From Streptomyces cinnabarinus (lineage in GTDB: Bacteria; Actinomycetota; Actinomycetes; Streptomycetales; Streptomycetaceae), in contig NZ_CP114413.1 in assembly GCF_027270315.1 (NCBI RefSeq), forward strand, positions 1,612,001 to 1,676,000: a stretch of DNA of 64,000 nt, written 5' to 3'. Below are positions 1 to 7,856 of the stretch, piece by piece (the first letter of the stretch is position 1; each line of letters starts with the position of its first letter). The translations under genes were made by a program, and so were the position numbers. Below the pieces are notes generated by a model. It did not search any database. It saw nothing but the letters and a program-made list of their open reading frames with translations, and was not told the DNA's origin.

Positions 1-4
1 TTTT

Positions 5-1204
5 TCAGGCGGCCCCCGACGCCACCCGCCGCTCCGCGCGCTCGAGTTCCTTCCGTGCCCGCATGAAGGGGCGCGGCCGGTCGACGGAGAGCACGGCGGT
101 GGTGCGGCCGTCCCGTTCGTAGAGGGCGAGCAGGCCGCCCTCGGCCGGTGCGCCGCCGGTCGGACCGCCCTCGATCAGGCCGCCCTCGGTGATACGGACC
201 GTGTCACCGTCCCGGCGGCGGCCCGCGAACTGGATGCGGGCGCCGTACTGGTCCGACCAGAAGTAGGGCAGGGACCGGACCGTCTCGGCACTGTGCCCGG
301 CGAGCAGGTTGGCGACGGCGACCCGGGGTTGCTCCGTCGCGGAGGTCCAGTGCTCGGCGCGGTGGCCGCCGACGCGGGCGACGTCGCCGACGGCGACCAC
401 TTGAGGCAGGACCGTCATACAGCCGTCGTCGCACAGGACGCCGTCGTGCAGGGCAAGCGGGGAGCCCGCCAGCCAGCCGGTGTTGGGGGTGGCGCCGATG
501 CCGACGATGACGACGTCGGCGGGAAGGGTACGGCCGTCGGCGAGGGCCACTCCGGTGACGGCGGCCGTGCCGCGCAGACCGGCCACACCGGCGCCGGTGA
601 CCAGTTCGGCCCCGCCCCGGCGGTGCAGGGCGGCGCACACGGCGGCCAACTCGGGCCCCAGTTGGGGGACGAGCGGGAGCGGGGCGGCTTCGACCACGGT
701 GACGGCGTGGCCGAGGGCGACGCAGGAGGAGGCGGTCTCGGCGCCGATGAATCCGCCGCCGATGACGACGACACGACGTGGGCCTCGGGTGAGTTCCGCG
801 CGCAGTGCGCGGGCGTCGTCGAGGGTGCGGAGTGTGTGGACGCCGTCCAGGTCGGTGCCGGGGAGGCGGCGGGCCGAGGCGCCGGTGGCGATAACGACGC
901 CGTCGGTGGACACGGTGCGGCCGTCGTCGAGCAGGACCGTACGGCCGCGGGCGTCGAGACCCCGGGCGCGGGTGCCGAGGAGCCATTCGGCGTCGAGTTC
1001 CGCGGTCTCGTCGGCGTCGGCGAGGGCGAATTGGTCCTCGTCGGCCCGGCCGGTGAGGAAGTCCTTGGAGAGGGGAGGCCGGTCATAGGGGCGGTGGGGT
1101 TCGTCGCCGACGATCACCAGCCGTCCGTCGAAGCCCTGGGCCCGCAGTTCCCGGGCCGCGTACAGACCGGAGAGGGAGGCGCCGACGACAGTCACGGTCC
1201 TCAT
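5..1204 (-). CDS. FAD/NAD(P)H ferredoxin reductase of a Rieske oxygenase system
   Basis: A 399-residue pyridine-nucleotide-disulfide-type reductase. It has an N-terminal FAD motif VVGASLSGLYAA (about residues 6-17), a second Rossmann motif VVIGGGFIGAETA (145-157) for NAD(P)H and a late VVAVGDVA FAD segment, as in BphA4/ThcD ferredoxin reductases. It should pass electrons from NAD(P)H to a Rieske or 2Fe-2S ferredoxin. The start is the ATG in front of RTVTVVG; the upstream extension in the same frame is shadow sequence over the neighbouring gene. The Rieske ferredoxin gene lies 58 bases upstream on the same strand, so the pair probably forms one operon. The nearby betaine oxygenase is the likely electron acceptor; that link is inferred from position only. 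Confidence 0.87.
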   Translation of the reverse strand: MRTVTVVGASLSGLYAARELRAQGFDGRLVIVGDEPHRPYDRPPLSKDFLTGRADEDQFALADADETAELDAEWLLGTRARGLDARGRTVLLDDGRTVSTDGVVIATGASARRLPGTDLDGVHTLRTLDDARALRAELTRGPRRVVVIGGGFIGAETASSCVALGHAVTVVEAAPLPLVPQLGPELAAVCAALHRRGGAELVTGAGVAGLRGTAAVTGVALADGRTLPADVVIVGIGATPNTGWLAGSPLALHDGVLCDDGCMTVLPQVVAVGDVARVGGHRAEHWTSATEQPRVAVANLLAGHSAETVRSLPYFWSDQYGARIQFAGRRRDGDTVRITEGGLIEGGPTGGAPAEGGLLALYERDGRTTAVLSVDRPRPFMRARKELERAERRVASGAA

Positions 1205-1262
1205 GCGATGCGGCTCCGATCGGTGGAGGCGTGCCGCCGGTTCAGTGGCCGGATCCGCGTGT

Positions 1263-1586
1263 TCATGCCGCCGTGCCCTCCTCCGCCGCCAGGTGGACAT
1301 GGATGACGCCGTCCTCGACCGTGACCCGGTGGGTGCGGACGGGACGGCGGGCCGGGAGGCAGGTCGGCCGGCCGGTGCGCAGGTCGAATGAGGCGGCGTG
1401 CAGCGGGCATTCGACCAGACAGCCCTCCAGCCAGCCCTCGGAGAGGGAGGCGTCCTGATGGGTGCAGGTGTCGTCGATGGCGTACAGCTCGCCGTCGTCG
1501 GTATGGAACACGGCGACGGGCGGTGTCGTCTCGACACGGACGGACTCGCCCTCGGGGAGGTCTTCGAGGCGGCAGACGGGAATCAC
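1263..1586 (-). CDS. Rieske 2Fe-2S ferredoxin
   Basis: A 107-residue single-domain Rieske ferredoxin. The cluster ligands are visible as C41-x-H43 and C60-x-x-H63 (segments CTHQD and ECPLHAASFD). I chose the GTG before IPVCRLEDL because a GAGGGG ribosome site sits just upstream and this gives the usual family length; the longer open frame runs into promoter DNA. It is the first gene of a two-gene minus-strand unit with the ferredoxin reductase and would shuttle electrons to a terminal oxygenase. A single-subunit reductase such as GbcB, the usual partner of glycine betaine oxygenase, is not seen in the window, so this two-component chain may replace it. Confidence 0.87.
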   Translation of the reverse strand: MIPVCRLEDLPEGESVRVETTPPVAVFHTDDGELYAIDDTCTHQDASLSEGWLEGCLVECPLHAASFDLRTGRPTCLPARRPVRTHRVTVEDGVIHVHLAAEEGTAA

Positions 1587-1945
1587 GGGCCCCCCTCTCG
1601 GTCCGGGACACTGGGCCCGGACATGTGTGGTCCAGGTGCAGCAAGAAGTGCGGGGTGCGGACCTTCGTCGTTCGGTCCGGCTCCGGAGAGACAGCCCGGG
1701 AACGCGGTGTTCCGGGGTGCCGTACCGCAGTGCACGGGGTTCCGGGACGCCGTCGGTCCGGAGCCGGGTGCGGCCGTAGGTGCTGTTCGGCCCCTTCCTA
1801 GGGCCGGACGCTTCGGTAACATGATGTTTCGTATGGCGCACCAGCAAGCGCTATGCGCAACAGAATCCGGGCGGGACGACCGTCGCGTCAAGGGTTTCCC
1901 GCAGATGCGGCCCGAACCGGGCCCACAGGTGGTGAGAGTTGAGCC
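1587..1945. promoter_or_regulatory. Divergent promoter region with candidate IclR operator
   Basis: This 359-base gap separates the divergent Rieske ferredoxin and IclR genes. Bases 1832-1840 (TATGGCGCA) and 1852-1860 (TATGCGCAA) form an imperfect direct repeat with 20-base spacing. The same kind of element, CATCGCGCAAC and CATTGCGCAAC with 19-base spacing, lies at 2943-2972 just before mscR. Sharing between the two promoters flanking the iclR gene suggests binding by that regulator. This is inference from sequence similarity. I see no gene in the rest of the gap. Confidence 0.45.
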
Positions 1946-2776
1946 ATGACCCGCACGCAGAGGCAGCAGTCCGACCCAGGTGAGAGCACGGCGAGCCCGG
2001 AGAAGCAGAGCGGAAGAGGCGCGGCGAGCGCGGTGCAGTCGGTGGACCGGGCCGTGAGCGTCCTGGAGATCCTCGCCCGGCACGGCGAGGCGGGCGTCAC
2101 CGAGATCGCCGACGAGCTGGACGTGCACAAGTCGACGGCCTTCCGGCTGCTCGGCGTCCTGGAGAACCGCGGCCTGGTGGCCCAGGCGAAGGACCGCGGC
2201 AAGTACTACCTGGGGGCGGGCGTCCTGCGCCTCGCGGGGGCGGCGGCGGTGCGGCTGGACATCTCGCAGGAGGGCGTCCCGGTCTGCCGGGAACTCGCCG
2301 ACGAGCTGGGCGAGACGGTCAACATCGCCGTGCTGGACGACGACGCCGCGGTCAACATCATGCAGGCCCGCGGCACCGCGTCGGTGACGGCCCAGAACTG
2401 GCTGGGCCGGCGCACCCCGCTGCACGCCACCTCCAGCGGAAAGGTGCTGCTCGCGCATATGCCGCCCACACTGCGGGAGGGCCTGCTGGCCCGGCCGTTG
2501 CCGCGGTTCACGGAGCGCACGATCACCGGCGCCTCGGTGCTGCGCGGCGAGCTGGAGGCGGTGGTGGAGCAGGGGTACGGGATCACCATCGAGGAGCTGG
2601 AGCTGGGGCTCGCGGCCGTCGCGGCGCCGGTGCGGTCGCACGACGGCAAGGTGATCGCGGCGATCAGTGTCTCGGGGCCGGTCTACCGGCTGAACAGCGA
2701 CCGGGTGCCCGAGCTGGCGAAGCGTACGGTCGCGGCCGGGTCCGAGCTGTCGCGCCGTATGGGATACGGCTTCTGA
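1946..2776 (+). CDS. IclR-family transcriptional regulator
   Basis: A 276-residue IclR-type regulator. After a charged, low-complexity N-terminus, residues about 30-95 hold the winged helix-turn-helix (segment VTEIADELDVHKSTAFRLL), followed by the IclR effector domain with GRRTPLHATSSGK and a C-terminal AAVAAPV segment typical of the family. IclR proteins control catabolic operons in response to a pathway metabolite. The gene sits between the ferredoxin/reductase pair and the mscR-to-codA series, and similar repeats occur in front of both, so it most likely controls choline/betaine breakdown. A strong terminator hairpin follows it. The ligand cannot be told from sequence. Confidence 0.88.
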   Translation: MTRTQRQQSDPGESTASPEKQSGRGAASAVQSVDRAVSVLEILARHGEAGVTEIADELDVHKSTAFRLLGVLENRGLVAQAKDRGKYYLGAGVLRLAGAAAVRLDISQEGVPVCRELADELGETVNIAVLDDDAAVNIMQARGTASVTAQNWLGRRTPLHATSSGKVLLAHMPPTLREGLLARPLPRFTERTITGASVLRGELEAVVEQGYGITIEELELGLAAVAAPVRSHDGKVIAAISVSGPVYRLNSDRVPELAKRTVAAGSELSRRMGYGF

Positions 2777-2807
2777 CCGACGGACGTCCAGACACGCGGC
2801 TGCGCGA

Positions 2808-2850
2808 ACAGCGGCGCGGGACCGGGAATCTCCTGGTCCCGCGCCGCTGT
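2808..2850 (+). terminator. Rho-independent-type terminator after iclR gene
   Basis: A perfect 16-base-pair inverted repeat: the left arm ACAGCGGCGCGGGACC at 2808-2823 and the matching right arm at 2835-2850, with an 11-base loop. It lies 32 bases past the regulator stop codon and isolates that gene from mscR. As is common in streptomycetes, no U-tract follows. Confidence 0.8.
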
Positions 2851-2942
2851 GTGTCCGGAGCGTTTCCACTCACCGGCGCCTTTTGCCAAGGGTTAACTCG
2901 CACCTCTTGACGGCCGCTTGATGGCGTTCTCAATATGTTCCT

Positions 2943-2972
2943 CATCGCGCAACCCATCGTGCATTGCGCAAC
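2943..2972 (+). promoter_or_regulatory. Candidate IclR operator in front of mscR
   Basis: Direct repeat CATCGCGCAAC (2943-2953) and CATTGCGCAAC (2962-2972) at 19-base spacing, immediately upstream of the ribosome site AGAGGAG of mscR. TTGCGCAA inside the second copy is itself palindromic. A related repeat is found at 1832-1860. The position next to the start fits repression. The binding protein is inferred, not shown. Confidence 0.45.
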
Positions 2973-2989
2973 AGCAGAGGAGCTTGGTC

Positions 2990-4075
2990 GTGCCACACGA
3001 GGTCCGTGCCGTAGTCGCTGTGAAGAAGGGCGCACCCGTCGAGGTGCGGACGATCGTCGTCCCCGACCCGGGGCCCGGTGAGGTACTGGTCGCGGTGCAG
3101 GCCTGCGGGGTCTGCCACACGGATCTGCACTACCGCGAGGGCGCGATCAACGACGAGTTCCCGTTCCTGCTGGGACATGAGGCGGCCGGCACCGTCGAGG
3201 CGGTCGGCGAGGGGGTCACCGACCTCGCCCCCGGCGACTACGTGGTCCTCGCCTGGCGTGCTCCGTGCGGCAGTTGCCGCTCCTGTCGCCGCGGCCGCCC
3301 CTGGTACTGCTTCGACTCCCGCAACGCCACCCAGCCGATGACCCTGCTCGACGGCACGCCGCTCAGCAACGCGCTGGGAATCGGCGCCTTCGCCGAGAAG
3401 ACGCTGGTCGCCGCGGGACAGGCGGTGAAGATCGACCCGGCCGCCCGCCCGGAGGCCGCCGGTCTCATCGGCTGTGGCGTCATGGCCGGTTACGGCGCCG
3501 CCGTCAACACCGGCAACGTCGGCCGGGGCGACTCGGTCGCCGTCATCGGCTGCGGCGGCGTCGGCAACGCGGCCATCGCGGGCGCCTGCCTCAACGGCGC
3601 CATGAAGGTCATCGCCGTCGACATCGACGACAAGAAGCTGGACCAGGCGGAGAAGTTCGGTGCCACGCACACCGTCAACTCCCGTGGCACGGACCCGGTG
3701 GAGGCGGTACGGGCGCTGACCGACGGCCATGGAGTGGACATCGCCATCGACGCCGTAGGCCGCCCCGAGACCTTCCAGCAGGCCTTCTACATGCGCGATC
3801 ACGCGGGCCTGCTGGTGCAGGTCGGCGTCCCCTCCCCCGAGATGAAGGTCGAACTCCCGCTGATCGACGTGTTCTCGCGCGGCGGCGCGATCAAGTCCTC
3901 CTGGTACGGCGACTGTCTGCCGAGCCGGGATTTCCCGTACCTCATCGACCAGTACCTCTACGGGCTGCTGGACCTCAACGCCTTCGTGACCGAGACCATC
4001 GCCCTCGACCAGGTCGAGGAGGCGTTCGCCAAGATGCACCGGGGTGAGGTGCTGCGCTCGGTCGTGGTCCTGTAA
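2990..4075 (+). CDS. mscR: S-(hydroxymethyl)mycothiol dehydrogenase (formaldehyde detoxification)
   Basis: A 361-residue zinc-dependent medium-chain dehydrogenase. It oxidises the spontaneous formaldehyde-mycothiol adduct with NAD, the actinobacterial counterpart of glutathione-dependent formaldehyde dehydrogenase. Visible are catalytic-zinc ligands in CGVCHTDLHYREG (C42) and GHEAAG (H63), four structural-zinc cysteines (93, 96, 99, 107) and the NAD motif GCGGVGNAAIAG. The wording of the N-terminal half is very close to known MscR proteins, and the length fits. The start is GTG at 2990, seven bases after AGAGGAG; the upstream in-frame ATG codons lie in the promoter. As first gene of the betaine cluster it would remove formaldehyde set free by the two demethylation steps. 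Confidence 0.9.
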   Translation: MPHEVRAVVAVKKGAPVEVRTIVVPDPGPGEVLVAVQACGVCHTDLHYREGAINDEFPFLLGHEAAGTVEAVGEGVTDLAPGDYVVLAWRAPCGSCRSCRRGRPWYCFDSRNATQPMTLLDGTPLSNALGIGAFAEKTLVAAGQAVKIDPAARPEAAGLIGCGVMAGYGAAVNTGNVGRGDSVAVIGCGGVGNAAIAGACLNGAMKVIAVDIDDKKLDQAEKFGATHTVNSRGTDPVEAVRALTDGHGVDIAIDAVGRPETFQQAFYMRDHAGLLVQVGVPSPEMKVELPLIDVFSRGGAIKSSWYGDCLPSRDFPYLIDQYLYGLLDLNAFVTETIALDQVEEAFAKMHRGEVLRSVVVL

Positions 4076-4161
4076 GCACCGTTCACAGCCCGGAACCACC
4101 GTCCCCGGAGACCACTGCCGCCCCGAGAACCCCCTGAGACCCCCACCCCGCAAGGAGGGGC

Positions 4162-6606
4162 ATGTCCAGTACGCCCGAAAGCCAGTCCCCCCGCGTGGTC
4201 GTCATCGGCGCCGGCATCGTCGGCTGCTCACTCGCCGACGAGCTGACCGCACGCGGCTGGACCGACGTCACCGTCCTCGAACAGGGCCCTCTGCCCGCCC
4301 CCGGCGGCTCCACCTCGCACGCCCCCGGACTCGTCTTCCAGACCAGCCCGTCCAAGACGCTTGCCGAGTTCGCCCGCTACACGGTCGAGAAGTTCAACGC
4401 GCTCAGCGTCGACGGGGTTCCCTGCTTCGACCCGGTCGGCGGCCTGGAGCTGGCCACCACCCCCGAGCGCCTCGCCGAGCTGCACCGCCGAGCCGGATAC
4501 GCCGCCGCCTGGGGCATCCGCGGCGAGATCATCAGCCCCGCCCGCTGCAAGCAACTGTGGCCGCTGCTCGACCAGTCCGTGGTGCTCGGCGGCTTCCACA
4601 CCCCGGACGACGGACTGGCCCGCGCCCTCCTGGCGGCCCGTGCCCAGATGGAACGGGCCACCGCGAGGGGCGCCCGCTTCCTGGAACGCCACACCGTGAC
4701 CGGCATCGAGAGGGAAGGCGACCGGGTCACCGCCGTGGTCACCGACCGGGGCGCCTTCCCCGCCGACCACGTCGTGTCCGCGGCCGGATTCTGGGGCCCG
4801 GTGATCGGCCGGATGGCCGGCGTCGACGTACCCCTCCAGCCGCTCGCCCACCAGTACGCGCGGACCAAGCCGCTGCCGGAGCTCGAAGCGGCCACCACGG
4901 AGGCCTCGAAGCCCATCCTCCGCTTCCAGGACCGCGACCTGTACTTCCGCGAGCACACCGACCGCATCGGCATCGGCTCCTACGCGCACCGGCCGCTGCC
5001 CGTGGACCCGTTCGCGGTGCTGCCCTACGACGAGGCCCGCGCCCAGGACCTCGACATGCCCTCCTCGTTCCCCTTCACGCCGGAGGACTGGGCGCCGAGC
5101 TGGGAGGACTGCCGCTGGCTGATCCCGGCGCTGCGGAACGCCGAGATCGAGGAGGGCTTCAACGGCGTCTTCTCCTTCACCCCGGACGGCATGCCGGTCC
5201 TCGGCGAATCGCGGCACGTCAGAGGGTTCTGGCTGGCCGAGGCCGTCTGGGTCACCCACTCCGCCGGAGTCGCCAAGGCGGTCGCCGAGTGGATGGTGAA
5301 CGGCCGCCCCGCCCTCGATCTGCACGAGTGCGACCTCACGCGGTTCGAGGAAGCGCAGCGTTCACCGGCGTACGTCCGTGAACGCGGTTCACAGCAGTTC
5401 GTCGAGGTGTACGACGTACTCCACCCCCTCCAGCCGATGGAGCGGCCCCGTCCGCTGCGCGTCAGCCCCTTCTACGCCCGTCAGCAGCAGCTCGGCGCGT
5501 TCTTCCTGGAGGGCGGCGGCTGGGAGCGCCCGCACTGGTACGAGGCGAACGCGCCTCTCACCGACGCGATCCAGCTCCCGCCGCGCGACGCCTGGTCATC
5601 CCGCTACTGGTCCCCGATCGCCGCGGCGGAGGCGAAGGCGACCCGCGAGAAGGTCGCCCTCTACGACATGACCCCGCTGCGCCGCCTGGAGGTCACCGGC
5701 CCCGGCGCCCTGGACTTCCTCGACCGCATGACCACCAACAACCTCCGCAAGAAGCCCGGCGCGGTCACCTACACCCTCCTCCTCGACGAGACCGGCGGCA
5801 TCCGCTCCGACCTCACCGTGGCCCGGCTCGCCCCCGACCGCTTCCAGGTCGGCGCCAACTCCCCCGCCGACCTGGACTGGCTCCTGCGGCACGCGCCCGA
5901 GGACGTCCACCTCCAGGACATCACCTCCGGGACCTGCTGCATCGGCGTCTGGGGCCCCCTCGCCCGCGCCCTCGTCCAGCCCCTGACCCGCGACGACTTC
6001 TCGCACGAGGCGTTCGGCTACTTCCGCGCGAAGGAGACCTACCTCGGCCACGTCCCCGTCACCGCCCTGCGCCTGTCGTACGTCGGCGAACTCGGCTGGG
6101 AGCTCTACACCACCGCCGACCTGGGCCTGCGCCTGTGGGACACCCTCTGGGAGGCGGGCCGGGACCTCGGTGTCGTCGCCGCCGGCCGCTCGGCCTTCAA
6201 CTCCCTGCGCCTGGAGAAGGGGTACCGGGCCTGGGGCGTCGACATGACCGACGAGCACAACCCCTACGAGGCGGGCGTCGGCTTCGCGGTCCGCGGCGAC
6301 AAGGAGTTCCTGGGCCGCGCCGCCCTCGGCGACGAGCCCGTCACCCGCAGACTCACCCCCCTCCTCCTCGACGACCCCGCCGCAGTCGTCCTCGGCAAGG
6401 AGCCCGTCCACGTCGACGGCGTCCCCTCCGGCTACGTGACCAGCGCGGCGTACGGCTACACGCTCGGCCGCTGCGTCGCGTACGCCTGGCTGCCGGTGCT
6501 GCCCGTCGGCACCGCCGTGCACATCGCCTACTTCGGCGAGAAGGTCCCGGCCACGGTCGCCGAAGAGCCCCTGTTCGACCCGAAGATGACCCGCATCCGC
6601 CGCTAG
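4162..6606 (+). CDS. dmg: Dimethylglycine oxidase, FAD- and folate-dependent
   Basis: An 814-residue fusion of an FAD-binding DAO domain (FAD motif VVVIGAGIVG, residues 12-21) and a C-terminal GcvT-like folate-binding half (about residues 430-814). The segment GGSTSHAPGLVFQT contains H53, matching the histidine that carries covalent FAD in this family. Many stretches closely resemble Arthrobacter dimethylglycine oxidase (about 830 residues), including YFREHTDRIGIGSYAHRP. The enzyme turns dimethylglycine into sarcosine, gives hydrogen peroxide and passes the methyl carbon to tetrahydrofolate or releases formaldehyde. An AAGGAGG ribosome site precedes the ATG. A sarcosine or mitochondrial-type dimethylglycine dehydrogenase is a less likely reading. 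Confidence 0.9.
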   Translation: MSSTPESQSPRVVVIGAGIVGCSLADELTARGWTDVTVLEQGPLPAPGGSTSHAPGLVFQTSPSKTLAEFARYTVEKFNALSVDGVPCFDPVGGLELATTPERLAELHRRAGYAAAWGIRGEIISPARCKQLWPLLDQSVVLGGFHTPDDGLARALLAARAQMERATARGARFLERHTVTGIEREGDRVTAVVTDRGAFPADHVVSAAGFWGPVIGRMAGVDVPLQPLAHQYARTKPLPELEAATTEASKPILRFQDRDLYFREHTDRIGIGSYAHRPLPVDPFAVLPYDEARAQDLDMPSSFPFTPEDWAPSWEDCRWLIPALRNAEIEEGFNGVFSFTPDGMPVLGESRHVRGFWLAEAVWVTHSAGVAKAVAEWMVNGRPALDLHECDLTRFEEAQRSPAYVRERGSQQFVEVYDVLHPLQPMERPRPLRVSPFYARQQQLGAFFLEGGGWERPHWYEANAPLTDAIQLPPRDAWSSRYWSPIAAAEAKATREKVALYDMTPLRRLEVTGPGALDFLDRMTTNNLRKKPGAVTYTLLLDETGGIRSDLTVARLAPDRFQVGANSPADLDWLLRHAPEDVHLQDITSGTCCIGVWGPLARALVQPLTRDDFSHEAFGYFRAKETYLGHVPVTALRLSYVGELGWELYTTADLGLRLWDTLWEAGRDLGVVAAGRSAFNSLRLEKGYRAWGVDMTDEHNPYEAGVGFAVRGDKEFLGRAALGDEPVTRRLTPLLLDDPAAVVLGKEPVHVDGVPSGYVTSAAYGYTLGRCVAYAWLPVLPVGTAVHIAYFGEKVPATVAEEPLFDPKMTRIRR

Positions 6607-6615
6607 GAGGTGGCC

Positions 6616-6729
6616 GTGTCACCCATGTACGACGTGATCGTCCGCGTGCTCGGCCCGGAGAGGTTCGGCCCGGTCCACGGCCACCGCGCCCGTCTGAGCC
6701 GCATGTCGACAACAGGAGCACGCACGTGA
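6616..6729 (+). CDS. Possible 37-residue small protein between dmg and gbcA
   Basis: A GTG at 6616 lies behind AGGAGGTGG, one of the best ribosome sites in the window, ten bases after the dmg stop codon. The frame runs 37 codons (VSPMYDVIVRVLGPER... ending ...STTGART) and its TGA overlaps the GTG start of gbcA by four bases, the arrangement of translational coupling. I do not recognise the product. It could be a real small protein, a decayed gene or a leader that couples dmg and gbcA translation. The strong ribosome site and the overlap are the only support. Confidence 0.35.
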   Translation: MSPMYDVIVRVLGPERFGPVHGHRARLSRMSTTGART

Positions 6730-7856
6730 CGACGACCCCCGTCCCCCCGAGCCTCATCGCGACGCTGCCGGGCCGCTACTACACCGACCCGGAGCTCTTC
6801 CGGCAGGAACAGGAACACATCTTCGAGTCGATGTGGTTCTGCGCCGTCCGCAGCGCCGACCTCGCCAAACCGGGCGCCTTCCGTACCGTCCAGGTGGGAC
6901 GCGAGAGCGTCATCGTCACCCGGACCCGCAAGGGTGAGCTGCGCGCCTTCCTCAACGTCTGCCGTCATCGTGGAGCGCGGCTGTGCATGGAGGACTCCGG
7001 GGAGGTCCGGCGCAACATCCAGTGTCCCTATCATGCGTGGACGTACGACCTTGACGGCACATTGATCGCCGCCCCCAACTTGATCAAGATGCCCGACGTC
7101 GACCGGGTCGCGTACGGATTGATCAAGGTGGCCCTGCGCGAGTGGCTCGGCTACGCCTGGGTGTGCCTCGCCGACGAACCGCCCTCCTTCGAGGAGACCG
7201 TGCTGGGCGCCGCCGTGGAACGGCTCGGCGACACCGCCGCCATCGACCACTACGGCACAGCGAACCTCGCCCTGGGCCGGCGCATCTCCTATGACGTGAA
7301 AGCGAACTGGAAGCTGATCGTCGAGAACTTCATGGAGTGCTACCACTGCGCGACGATCCACCCCGAACTCACCGATGTCCTTCCGGAGTTCGCCGACGGC
7401 TACGCCGCCCAGTACTACGTCGGCCACGGCGCCGAGTTCGGCGAGGGAGTCAGGGGCTTCACGGTCGACGGCAGCGAGGGCTTCGGGAAGCTCCCGGAGG
7501 TCTCAGCCGACCAGGACCGCCGCTACTACGCCATCACGGTCAAGCCCACGGTCTTCGTCAACCTCGTACCCGACCACGTGATCCTGCACCGCATGTTCCC
7601 GCTGGCCGAGGACCGCACGGTCGTGGAGTGCGACTGGCTCTATGCGCCCGAGGTCGTCGAGTCCGGCACGGACGTGTCGAAGTCGGTGGAGCTCTTCCAC
7701 CGGGTCAACGCGCAGGACTTCGAAGCCTGCGAGCGGACACAGCCCGCGATGGCGTCCAGGGCTTACCGCGGCGGTGGTGTGCTGGTCCCCAACGAGCATC
7801 ACATCGGGATCTTCCACGAGTGGGTCCTTCACAAGCTGGGAGGCTGCCATGCCTGA
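6726..7856 (+). CDS. gbcA: Rieske oxygenase, glycine betaine monooxygenase (GbcA-type)
   Basis: A 376-residue terminal oxygenase subunit. Rieske ligands are C79-x-H81 and C100-x-x-H103; the mononuclear iron site is in NFMECYHCATIH with H207 and H212, and the bridging acidic residue is E204, as in the quaternary-ammonium oxygenases. It would remove one methyl group from glycine betaine, giving dimethylglycine and formaldehyde. Neighbours support this substrate: dimethylglycine oxidase just upstream and betaine aldehyde dehydrogenase overlapping its end by eight bases. The start is GTG with AGGAG seven bases before. Electrons probably come from the Rieske ferredoxin and reductase at the left end of the window. 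Stachydrine or carnitine demethylase would be alternatives on sequence alone. Confidence 0.85.
   Translation: MTTTPVPPSLIATLPGRYYTDPELFRQEQEHIFESMWFCAVRSADLAKPGAFRTVQVGRESVIVTRTRKGELRAFLNVCRHRGARLCMEDSGEVRRNIQCPYHAWTYDLDGTLIAAPNLIKMPDVDRVAYGLIKVALREWLGYAWVCLADEPPSFEETVLGAAVERLGDTAAIDHYGTANLALGRRISYDVKANWKLIVENFMECYHCATIHPELTDVLPEFADGYAAQYYVGHGAEFGEGVRGFTVDGSEGFGKLPEVSADQDRRYYAITVKPTVFVNLVPDHVILHRMFPLAEDRTVVECDWLYAPEVVESGTDVSKSVELFHRVNAQDFEACERTQPAMASRAYRGGGVLVPNEHHIGIFHEWVLHKLGGCHA

Noticed and set aside
1583..1847. N-terminal extension of the Rieske ferredoxin to 194 residues
   Set aside because: The extra 87 residues are Arg/Pro/Thr-rich, cover the promoter region and lack a ribosome site, while GTG at 1586 has one and gives the family length.
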